Assembly (NCBI GenBank): GCA_014529385.2
Contig: CM043950.1
Location: 154,918,045-154,982,044 of the forward strand
Reading direction: 5' to 3'
Origin: Adiantum capillus-veneris
Lineage: Eukaryota; Streptophyta; Polypodiopsida; Polypodiales; Pteridaceae
Length of the DNA: 64,000 bases
The notes under the pieces were generated by a model. That model made no database searches. It had not been told where the DNA came from and was given only the letters and a program-made list of their open reading frames with translations. Below are positions 1 to 9,910 of this stretch, piece after piece; position 1 is the stretch's first letter, and each line of letters opens with the position of its first letter. The translations under genes were made by a program, and so were the position numbers.

Positions 1-1705
1 AGGACGTGCGTATCTGGCCAATGGCACAACGCAAACCATGAGAAAGATGCGTGTCCATATTATAGCTAGGTCGAATCACAAACCCATCCCCCGTGAGGTG
101 GAGAAGATGCTCTCTATAGAAAGCCATCTTTGTGCCTAACTCCTGTATCGGTTCTATCCATGTCCTCTTCGTGTCCAGTTGGATCAGATCCTGACGAATG
201 AGTCTATTAATTTCTACCCGCGTCAAAGACCTGAAGGGTGCGTGTAGAGAGTATTGAAAAGGAGGCAACCTGTCCATGGTGAAACCATGTGTCTTAAACC
301 ATGATGCCATCTGTGCATACCAGCATGATGTATCCCCATTAAGAGCTAATTGTCTGGAGGACTCTAGAGCCACCCTGGCATATCTGTCTCTGGTAGTATC
401 CCACAAACTGTGTACAAAGGAGACTGATCTGGTAAGCGCCTCAATCTCCATAGGGGGGGCAGCTAATTCCGCTCGAATGATATCATGCGGTACGGAAGCC
501 TTGGCTCTAATCAGCCGAGAGATCATAGATACCAGGGGCTTCTCCATACGCCTCCAACCATCCTGGCCTACAGAAGGTCCCCAAACCTGCACCCCATATA
601 ACATAGTAGAGGCAACCAAAGTATCAAAGAGCCATAACTTTGTCCTAGGTTCCTGGAACTGAACCAGCGAACACATCCTCTCCATTCCTCCCAGAGCCGC
701 ACTAGCTCTAGTTAGTCTAGTCTCTACTGCTCTTCTCAAAGAAAATCTCAGCCTAGTAAAGACTACCTCCAGGTAAGTGTATGCATATGTATACTCCACA
801 GTCTCCTGACCATATTTGAAAGTAGGTATTGATCTCCTGACCCATTGCGGTGTGGTGTTAAACACCATAACCTTGGTTTTACCTAGGTTTACACACAATC
901 CACTATCCTCTGCAAAACTGTGTAGTGCATCCAAACGTCGTTGCATACCTTCTGGTGAGTCAGATATCAGCACAATATCATCAGCATATAGCAACAATGG
1001 GATCCACATCCCCGCCAGCTGGGCACCCCTGTCACCCTTTTTGTCAATGTAATCAGACACCTCATCAACATACATACCAAATAGAGTAGGAGATAGTGGG
1101 CAGCCCTGTTTCACTCCAATAGTAGAGTGAACTAAATCAGATACCCCTTCCGGAGTGCGTACATGTCCCATCACCGATCTATACAAAGCCATAATCCCCC
1201 AAATCACCTCTATGGGCACCCCCATCTCCTTTAGTCTGCGCATCAATCGAGCTCTTGGTACCATGTCAAATGCTTTGCGAAAATCCACAAAGCTACAATA
1301 GATCCGTCGCCCATGTGCTCTGCCCTCCTCAATGATGGTCGTGAGTGTCAGAATATGATCAAGAGTGGAGAAACCCCTCCTGAAGCCGGCCTGACCCTTT
1401 GCTCGTACACCCTCGCCCTCTGCCCAATTACTCAAGTGTTGCTCCAAAATAGATGCATACAACCGTGCCAATGTGTGTCCAACCATAATAGTGCGGTAGT
1501 TCCCAGGCTTTGTAGAGTCACCAGCTTTGAAGATGGGCACAATATTAGACAACCTCCAAGTCTCAGGTAATCCCTCACACATGGCACTATTGAACAACAC
1601 TGCGAGAACCTCCATCAGCATATCCCTGGCATGTATAAAGTGCTCTGCTACTAGACCATCATGATCATATGCCTTCCCGGTCCTCATCCTATCGATGGCC
1701 GCTGC
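1..1705 (-). CDS. LINE reverse transcriptase, C-terminal part, frame open to the left edge
   Basis: A single minus-strand frame runs without a stop from a TGA near 1706-1708 to base 1, about 565 codons. It reads GKAYDHDGLVAEH near 1680-1640, then a PIFKAGDSTKPGNYR-type RT segment, then GVKQGCPLSPTLF near 1120-1085 and the catalytic YADD at 988-977. After the RT come the usual C-terminal motifs, ending in HGLRCAIGQIRTS at the edge. Motifs and order match RNA-dependent DNA polymerases of plant LINEs, which copy the element RNA at the nicked target. I checked that the start, the YADD and the left edge share one frame, so this half is intact in the window. The real N-terminus (endonuclease) is missing, so the product would be incomplete. 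Confidence 0.88.
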
Positions 1706-2024
1706 TCACTCACGCTGCTGCCCTTTTCGTCCCTGCTCGCCAGCCTTTCCCTGGCCTTAGCCCCCACACCCGCCTGCCATCCTCCCTTACCCTTTGCAGC
1801 CTCCAGTGAGCTCCAGCGGGGCTGGCAAATTGGGGGCCGTTCGCCGCGAGCTGACCCAGCAAGGGGGCCGCGTGCATTCTTGATTGTGCAGGCTGCGAGT
1901 CTACCCACAGTGGGTCCTGTGCTTTTGATTCTATCGACAGGTGCAGGTGACAACAGCATAACACAAAGGGATATCATACGCGACATCATACGCGTAGGAT
2001 CCAGTGGGAAATTCTGTGTGCGAA

Positions 2025-3064
2025 ATGGTAAGTGAGCCCGATACATCTCTTGAACGACAAAACATGGAAGCTATCTCCCCTGCACAAGACCATGCACAGG
2101 ACATGGAAGCCGTCAATGTCTCACTTGTTTGCAAGTCGCGAGCAAAGGCAACCTTCATGCTCACGAACAAGCGGATGGCGTAGATGGAGAGGGAAATGAA
2201 GGAGTGGAAAACAGAGATGGAAGGATGGTGGAAGGAGAAGGCCAACCTCCTTCAGATTGTCTTCAATGAAGGCGCACAATGGAAGAAGGAGAAAGAGAGC
2301 CTTAACACAGAAATACAGACACTCAAAGAAGAAGTCTCAGCCCTCAAACAAGAGAACCCAAATGCCGAGATACAGACACTCAAAAAAGAAGTCTTAGCCC
2401 TTAAACAGGAGCTTGTTGATAAAGTAAGCAGTGGACTAGAAGAAGGCGAATTTCAGTCCTCGGTAATAGATGAAATCAAGGAACAGGTAAGGATGATCAC
2501 AGAGGAAGAGAAACTGAGTGTGGCAAAGACATCTTCATGGGCGGAGATGATAGCAAGGACATAGAGAAAGGCGGACGAGGCCGAAAAATGGATTGAGGTC
2601 GCCAAGAAAGGGAAAGGTCAAGAAACTCCGTGTACACCGACCCTTATCAACATGACCCTCGAGAGGAACAAAGAAGGCGGATGCGAGCACTGCATGTGAG
2701 AGTGACCGGTCTCAAGGACATAAACAATGTGGAGAAAGAGGTCACAAGCCTTTCATCCATGATGGGGATGGAGAAGCCTTTGCACACAAAGGCATGGAGG
2801 GTAGGTAAGAAAAGTGATGGCACGGGAGAGTGTTCAAAGGGGAGAGCTCTCATACTACGCTTCCCGTCATTGGAAGAGAAGGAATTCTTGAGGAAGAGGC
2901 CTACTCTCAAAAAGACAGGTATTTTCCTCGGTGATGACCTGACTCTCTCACAGCTCGCACATATGAGAGAGGTAATGCCAGAGATTACAGCGGCAAGGGA
3001 GAAAGGAAAGATAGCCTTCTACAGAGATGGACGGGTGGTGATTTTAGAGCGGCGCACTGCATGA
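2025..3064 (+). pseudogene. LINE ORF1-like protein (coiled coil plus RNA-binding-like domain), broken
   Basis: An ATG at 2025 opens a frame with an in-frame TAG at 2181-2183 and another stop at 2562-2564. Coding resumes in another frame at about 2630 and ends at 3064. Residues from 2184 on are rich in E, K and Q with heptad-like LKEEVSALKQE and LKKEVLALKQE repeats, a likely coiled coil (trimerisation in LINE ORF1 proteins). The second frame has an RRM-like layout (ALHVRVTGL near its start, RALILRFPS, RDGRVVILERR at its end), as in ORF1p proteins that bind element RNA. At least one nonsense and one frameshift mutation make it non-functional here. The function is inferred from architecture and position before an endonuclease, not from a close match. 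Confidence 0.65.
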
Positions 3065-3094
3065 CGGTGCGAGACCTATGGGACCACACTGAAG

Positions 3095-3260
3095 ATGGCT
3101 ACCTGGAATTGTAATGGGTCTATGAGGCTGGACGTGGGTGCATTTGAGGACAGTTTCAAAGACAAGGATATTGTATTCTTCTCAGAGACTCATCAGGCCC
3201 CTGGACAGGTGATGCCACATGTGGTGGGATACAGATGGGAGACAGCTCACAAGAGAGTCG

Positions 3261-3262
<2 letters not shown>
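3095..3262 (+). pseudogene. LINE endonuclease, N-terminal fragment
   Basis: The fragment begins with ATWNCNG and contains DIVFFSETHQ, the first two motifs of the endonuclease/exonuclease/phosphatase (APE-like) fold used by LINEs to nick target DNA. It lies 30 bases after the ORF1-like stop in the same frame. After about 56 residues it runs directly into a long AG microsatellite, so the catalytic C-terminal part is lost. Confidence 0.72.

Positions 3263-3308
<46 letters not shown>
3263..3308. repeat. (AG)n microsatellite at the truncated end of the LINE 5' half
   Basis: About 23 uninterrupted AG units. It marks the exact point where endonuclease homology stops. Confidence 0.95.
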
Positions 3309-3309
<1 letters not shown>

Positions 3310-3451
3310 ACATGAGTACACCAATGCTTTGCCAATAGTTTTGTGCTACCCCTTTGACATCCTTGAGATTTGTGTCAGAGCACATGAGTACACCAATGCT
3401 TTGCCAATGGTTTTGTGCTACCCCTTTGACATCCTTGCGATTTGTGTCTCA
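3308..3451. repeat. Two-copy 72-bp direct tandem duplication
   Basis: Copies at 3308-3379 and 3380-3451 differ at only a few positions. Both begin GCACATGAGTACACCAATGC. There is no coding signature; it lies in what would be an intron of the helicase gene. 3452-3773 is ordinary AT-rich intron-like sequence ending in a polypyrimidine tract and AG. Confidence 0.9.
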
Positions 3452-3773
3452 TGACATCTGACCATGGGGCAAGTGTTTCGTAACTCGTTCACGTAAGTAT
3501 GTATTACCATATAATTCATTTTCCTTAGCGTTTTTAGTAGTAGATTTCCTTTGAGGAGCTAAAGTTCTTCACTGGAAAGCTTAGAGATTCCTTGTCATTT
3601 TAACATGTTCTTTAGTGTTTTGCTATTTTGAAGTGTTTTCAAGTATGATTACTATGTTTTAAATTTTCAATGCATGATGCTATGACCCTAGTCTACATTG
3701 GGTTCATATGTTGAAGGTGCCTTTCAAAAAAAAAAAAAATAAATACAATGAATTGCTTTGCTTTTATTTTCAG

Positions 3774-6624
3774 GTAGTTGGAGGGGTAGACATGATGGCT
3801 CAGGCTATTGCTTTAGCCAAGAGGCCACACATTGTGGTATGTCAGCGCTTGCTGTCTTAATTGCAATTGGATAATTGATAACATGCTTAAGGAGAGAGAG
3901 CTTGTGACATCTTGTCAATTCTACAGGTTGGAACCCCCGGTAGACTGGTAGATCATTTGACAAATACAAAGGGTTTCAGTTTACGCTCAATTAAGTACCT
4001 AGTAAGTAGTGCTGTGCTCGTGCATACATCCAAGTGTTGTCTCTGTTTATGCTTAATCAATTACGTAGATGTAATCGTACGTTTATGCATGCATACAAAT
4101 TTTTCTTTGCTTTAAAAAAAAAATCATTTGTGGCATTCAAGATCTAAAGGAATTTTTTCTTTCAGGTTCTTGATGAGGCTGATAGGCTGTTAAGTATGGA
4201 TTTTGAACATGAAATTGATGAGATATTGAAAGTTGTACCCAAAGAAAGAAGAACATACTTGTTCTCAGCAACGATGACAAGCAAGGTAAGTGCAATTGCT
4301 CATTTCTCGTGCTCTCTAAGGTTCTTGACAAAGTGCATTACCCATCCTTGGCTGCTTGTTTAAGGATTGAAAATGCAGCAGAAATGCAGCTTGCGGACGG
4401 GGTAGAGATGGGGAATTAATGGACAGCAGATGGCAGCGATTGGGGAGGCTCAATGAGCCACAGCATAGGGCAGGTAGAAGCTGCGATGGCTGCACCAATA
4501 GCAAGCAAGAGGGCAGCAGCGGGAGGCGATTAGATAGGCAGCGCCAGATAAGAGCAACCGGCAGATGGGGCCTGCCAAAATGCAAAGGACTACTTTTCTT
4601 GAGAGCACTAGTGAAAGGGGAAGGCTTTTCGTGTACTTGTTTGTGACCCTTTTACACCAATGCAGTCAGAGAAACATGCAATATGCACACAGGTTCATGT
4701 CTCCCAAATGGCTTGCCAATTTGGCTTGACACCTTGGGGATGACTTAAGTGACTAGTCTACATGCTAGTGCTGTCGTGCATTAAGTGTAATAACACTCGC
4801 TAAACAAACCATGTATGCAAGATCAACTGACAAAAGCCTAGTCTTATAGACTTGCAGGTCTTGCAAAGAGGCTCATAAAATTGTCCGTACAAATTCTTTA
4901 AGCTCTTAGACACTGTTTCGCTATAAATGTAGGTTTAGCATGTCCATGTGGCACACAAAGCTAGTGTGCGTGTGACACTGATGGTCCCCGATAGGTGTAA
5001 CTTTGTTTACACTTGTTTTTGGACGAGATGAGGTATATTACATTGGTAGGCTGAAAGGTTGTTTTAGTCAAGTATATAATAAAGTGTGGTTTTGGTCAAG
5101 CACCATGCTGTGCCTCAGCAACATTTATCATGTGCTCACTATGGCACTTTCGACCAATGAAGTTTTAATTTTGTTAATGTATCTTTGTATGCTGCAGGTG
5201 GCAAAGCTTCAGCGTGCTTGTTTGAAAAATCCTGCAAAGGTAGATATTTCTATTTATCTTTGTGTGCAGCCTCTGTTTGCATCTCGTTTTTATGATTGGT
5301 ACTGTAGACATGGTTGAGGTATAACTTATTATTTTTCAGGTTGAGGTTTCTTCCAAGTATACGACAGTGGATACATTAAAGCAGCAATACATGTTTGTAC
5401 CTGCAAAATCGAAGGTTAGCATCATTTGGTGACATTGATTTGTTTGTGCGTAGCTTGTTCAGGCATGATCATGATCATCCATTTTTCAAAAGAAAGTTAA
5501 AACCAGAGGAAGACGAGAGCAGGAGGGATTTTGGTCAAAGGGGTCTTTTTCTGTTGGGTCACTCTAGGCTAGTTGTGGTGCTAATCCAGGTTCGTACCTT
5601 TGATCTGCAGGATTGTGCTTTGGTATATCTGCTGCATGAGCTGGCAGGAAGCACGTCTATGGTTTTTACACGGACTTGTGAGTGCACAAGGAAGGTAGCC
5701 ATGATTCTTCGGAACCTAGGGCTTGATGCCATACCAATTAATGGTCAAATGAGCCAGGTTTGTTTTAACAATGCAAGTAAAGTTATCGATTTTGTTGCCA
5801 GTATCATCAAAATCAATTTTAGTATGTTCATTGCAGCCAAAGAGGTTGGGTGCATTGAATAAGTTTAAAGCTGGAGAAAGGAGTATACTGATCTGCACAG
5901 ATGTTGCGAGTAGGGGGCTAGACATTCCATCAGTGGATGTTGTAATCAACTACGACATTCCGATGAATTCCAAAGTATTTACTCCATCTGATTATATGTT
6001 ATGCGTACGTTGTGTATGGAGTCATGCTAGTATGGGGCCTTCCTGTTTAATAGCCAACACGCCTTTTTTGTAGGACTATATTCATAGGGTAGGGCGTACT
6101 GCACGTGCGGGTAGGTCTGGGCGGGCTATCTCAATTGTCACCCAATACGATATCGAACTTTATCAAAGAATTGAGAAGCTTATTGGTAAGGTCTAGCTTA
6201 GATTTCCATGGCATCCTTTGATTATTTCTGTAAATTAACATAATTGTGCTCTACCGTGGGCTTGCTCAGAGAAAAAGCTGCCATCTTTTCCAGCACTTGA
6301 AGATGAAATGATGTTGCTTGCCGAACGTGTTGCTGAGGCTCAGCGATTGGCAACAATGGTAGCTTTTTCCCGTTTATGAGTGTCTCCTTGATGCTTGTAC
6401 AGAATTTGGGTACTTCATTGAAGCTTATGTTGGTACTTCATGAAGCTTTTGTGGGTGCTTCTATAAAGCTTTTATACTAAATAATGTTGAGCATGTTCCA
6501 GAAAATTAGAGAGAGGGATGCTAAAGGAAAGAAGAGGAGAGCCACAGATCCTGATGAGGATGATCATGGTGATGCAAAGAGGAGCTTAAGTGGCAAGAAA
6601 AAGGGGAAAATTTTTTCTCGTTGA
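3774..6624 (+). CDS. RH10: DEAD-box ATP-dependent RNA helicase, DDX47/Rrp3/RH10 type (last ten exons; 5' part outside window)
   Basis: Exons with GT-AG borders: 3774-3836, 3927-4001, 4166-4285, 5198-5239, 5340-5414, 5611-5757, 5837-5974, 6074-6185, 6270-6358, 6502-6624. All introns are phase 0 except the one after 6185 (phase 1). Joined they give 327 codons plus TGA. Visible helicase motifs, by residue of this fragment: VVGG at 1, TPGRL at 24, DEAD at 49, SAT at 80, then [18 protein letters not shown] and [13 protein letters not shown], followed by a basic Lys/Arg/Asp tail. The full family protein is about 455 residues, so about 130 residues carrying the Q motif, Walker A (motif I) and motif Ia are missing. 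I find no such exon between 3265 and 3773, so they should lie left of the window beyond the LINE. In yeast and animals this family acts in the nucleolus in pre-18S rRNA processing. The largest intron (4286-5197) has no recognisable insertion. Confidence 0.93.
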
Positions 6625-8486
6625 CTCTACATTTTTGATACATGGTAGGATAATATACAACGTGCTCTTTTGGAGTCACCGGCAAATCCATAAGTTTGGG
6701 CGTTACCGAGGTCCTGGTTTAACTTTTATCAGCCTCGCTGTTGAATGGGCTTTTTCAAGTGCCCTGAGGTATTGAGGCTGTACAGTGTGTAAATGCATAT
6801 GTGTGTAAAGAATGCCCCACATGGGAAGACTTTTTGTTGCTGCTAAACAGGCAATTCTTTTTGTGTAAGAAATTAAATTCTACTTCTCGCATTGCTGAAT
6901 GTTCTCAATGAATAGCAGTTCTGTGGCTGTTTTGTGTTCAGGGGCTCTTTAAGAGTAATTTCTTGTGAAGTTTTTAGTACTTTGGTGGTCTCCGACAGCA
7001 AGTTATTATTGAAGGAAAATTGGAGAAGATACATTTAGTCTATCTAGTCATTGTGAAAGCTGCTGCATCAGCAAGCCGTAAAGTGCATAAAAAGCCCAAT
7101 TTGGGTTATCTAGCTGGGTATTGTGATTATTTTGTTTAGGAACGTTGCGGTGTATCAAAGGTCCAATGCCTTCTTATATTGGAGGATCAATGGGCAATTC
7201 TTGGCTTTGGCCTTCAGCCTTATGTTGGCAGGTTTGGATGGCACCGATGTGCTCTTCTTCAAAATGCAAATAAAAGGGGACCATGCAAATGGACTCTGCA
7301 GTACACTCATAAACTAGGCATCTGCAGACAGACGCTGGCACCTATAAAAATTGGCTAGTACTTTGTTGTACACAGGCTTGAACTGCCTTGGCATACGTCC
7401 ACCCTCTCTGCCGAAAGGCAGTGCCAATGAAGCCTTGTTTGAATGAAAAAGTACTTATCGGATGCTTCAGAATATGTTGACTCTATTTGTTCTCCAAATT
7501 GTTGACCTTTCACTTGATTTATTCGAAAGGTGGCAATGTTCTCAAATTGAACAAGTGAATGTGAAGAACAGAAAGGGCAAGCCAGAGTCTTGGTCATCAG
7601 TCCTGTCTTGCACATGGAACCTTCATTTTATGCCATTTGCAGAGAGAAGAAACGCACTCAAAAGTTTTTGAGTGACTAGGTAAAAATTTGAAGGGTGTGC
7701 CGGTTTTTATACTAGATTGCCTTCTTCAAGGCAAGCTTGGAATCTAGCCACTCTTGGGAAATGAATTATTTTGGCTTACAGCCGTTATTTTGCTTAGCCC
7801 ACTCCTTCCTTCCCTTTCAATGCCTTTGCCTCTGCCCATTTTGTGCGGCAATACCTTTTCAAATCTCTGTTGTCTCGTTGGTAGTGCGTTTCTCTGAGCA
7901 GCTTTATTTGTGCAATAGTGGTGCATACTTAAAACACTGCAAAACCACCAACACCCCCCCCCCAAAGAAGCCCATTGATGGTTGGTGTGGCTGAGGTGGC
8001 TGGATGCCATTGGTTGATAGAGACCCGTGTGAGTTTTCATCGGATGAGCCTGCACTAGTTAAGGATACTTTGCTAGATGGGCTTGTCGCTTGCTAGCTCT
8101 TTTGTTGGTTGTGAGAGACACTTATTGAAACACAGCAGTGTGAATGTCGATCGCAGCTTATTCTGAAGGCAGGGCAGTTGGAACTGGGTTGAAGAATTTC
8201 TGTTGAGAATGTGAAGCTACCAGCAGGAAGACGACAAGCCAAAGCATGCTCATCGTTATGGCCTCTCTACCAGGGAATAATATTGTGCAATTGTTCACAG
8301 TTTCAGCTTTTCGTATATTACATGCATTGAGAGGAATGCACTGTTGGATAAGTTCTAAGACAAGGGAAGAGTCTCTTCTCTCTAACCTTTCTATCATCGA
8401 ATTGGGTGACAGACTGGGTATCAGGTCAAGTTCAAGACTCGTTGCATAGATATTTGAGGTTTCCTGAAATTGTTCCTATGATGAAT

Positions 8487-8487
<1 letters not shown>
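6625..8487. other. 3' UTR and intergenic DNA after the helicase gene
   Basis: T-rich sequence with short AAGCTTTT-like runs directly downstream of the helicase stop probably includes its 3' UTR. Beyond about 7000 I see only short chance frames, a C homopolymer near 7955-7966, and no domain, tRNA or repeat that I can name. Confidence 0.5.

Positions 8488-8545
<58 letters not shown>
8488..8545. repeat. Compound (TG)n(AG)n microsatellite
   Basis: About 11 TG units followed directly by about 17 GA units. The flanking 8546-9699 shows no recognisable gene; it is the sequence into which the copia element at 9705 was inserted. Confidence 0.95.
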
Positions 8546-8546
<1 letters not shown>

Positions 8547-9704
8547 AAATGATAACCTCTCTCAAATGACCAGTCCAGGTTAGTTACCCTTGGTGCACCA
8601 AGTTATAGAATCCTCCCATGGAGGTATCCTCTCACACTCTTACCATAGCCTCCCAAAACGTCACTAGCTTCGGCATGTATTCCCACTAACACCCATGCCT
8701 TACATAGAAGATGGGTCGAATTCATACGTAGTTTCTGTACTGCAATCTCCGAATCATCATTGGATATCCTCATTGCTCCCCATCATCCCTCAATAGATAC
8801 TTGCAGTTACCCTCATGCATTGCCCGACACATGGGATTATTCCACATACGCCCTCATTTTTTAGCATATAAATAATGAGCTATTTTGAATTTGGAGGGAG
8901 ATTCCAACCTTTGGACCGCTTTCCTCCCTATGGTTGGATTGCACTTACTTCTTTCCTCCTCCTCCTTTATGTGTGTATAAGAACTCCTTCCTCCATGTCT
9001 TTAAAAAAACTCTTCCAGACAATCCAAGTCTCATCTTCAAATCGACTTGGATTCTCAACATTAGCGTCTTTGAAAGGGTAGAAAATCAATGCTCATGGGC
9101 TAGCTTGTGCTCATGGATTTTAATGCTAGCTTGTGAATATTGGTTTAAAAATTCATCTCCAGTGGTACAATGTTTTGGTTGAGGAGATACCAAGTAACAT
9201 ATATTAGCAAGATAGAGTTTCAACAATGAAAAACTTCTAGTTTGGTAGTCAAGGCACTCCCTTCTTATATTTCTACCACTGACTCATTTTTTGCTTTTTG
9301 GGTGTCTATGCCACACATTTTGTACAACCATCTACCTCATTTTGATAAAAAAACATGGGAATCCTACATTTTGGAGCATACATGGATTAAAACACCCCAT
9401 TACATGGCAAACAACACCAATCTTGCAATAAGGCAAACAAATTGAAGGAGCCTTTTCAATGGTTTTATTGGAGAATCCTACAAGGCATATTGCAAAAAAA
9501 AAGAAAATATTCTCCTCCATAAGTGCACAAGCAATAAGAAAATTACAACAGAAGGAAATTCAAGAACTCAAGTAGACCTGAGGGACCAAGAAAATGGAGA
9601 CCAACAATCCATTTTTAAACCATTGATGGACCAAAATAATTTAGAGCTAATAAAAAAACTACTGCACAAAGATCTTTGTGCATCTGTTTATCAATTTGTT
9701 GATG

Positions 9705-9876
9705 TGAGGGGAGGAGATCCCCGTGCTTGTGTGTGTGCAAGAAGAGGGGAGGAGAAGAGGAGAGGGGACAATAGTTTTGGTGGAGCTATTGTGAGAGTAT
9801 CTCTCACACTCCTTATTCTTCCATATAACCAAAGAATAAGTGATGGGTGGTCTGCCATTTGGCCTGAACCCTAACA
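9705..9876 (-). repeat. Copia 3' LTR (172 bp)
   Basis: Read on the minus strand it begins TGTTAGGGTTCAGG and ends in CCCCTCA. It matches 17415-17826 over its whole length apart from the 225-bp insertion in the latter (plus a 3-bp duplication) and scattered substitutions. The target duplication TGATG abuts its outer end. Confidence 0.9.
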
Positions 9877-9890
9877 ATCTTCCACTAGAA
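9877..9890 (-). other. Copia polypurine tract
   Basis: On the minus strand AGTGGAAGAT is directly followed by the TGTTAGGG start of the 3' LTR, the usual position and form of a copia plus-strand primer. Confidence 0.75.
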
Positions 9891-9910
9891 GGCCAACGTG
9901 GCCCAAGTGG

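Larger units (their letters stand above)
1..3262. mobile_element. LINE (non-LTR retrotransposon) with inverted 5' half, open at left edge
   Basis: Two oppositely oriented halves of what looks like one LINE meet near 1705. The left half (1-1705, minus) encodes the reverse transcriptase and the region after it. The right half (2025-3262, plus) encodes an ORF1 protein and the first part of the endonuclease, preceded by a GC-rich stretch (1706-2024) that would be the 5' UTR. The order read from the minus strand is: inverted endonuclease, inverted ORF1, inverted 5' UTR, then forward RT. That is the order expected from twin-primed LINE integration. The middle of the element (rest of the endonuclease up to the RT start) is absent. 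The 3' end, poly(A) and target duplication are outside the window. Two independent insertions cannot be excluded. Confidence 0.7.

Noticed and set aside
1661-2046. Overlapping long open frames on both strands in a GC-rich stretch
   Set aside because: GC-rich DNA lowers stop frequency; no domain, and the position fits the LINE 5' UTR at the joint of the two halves.
3182-3454. Frames across the AG run (Arg-Glu or Ser-Leu repeats)
   Set aside because: Simple-sequence artefacts; only the first 56 residues on the plus strand resemble an endonuclease.
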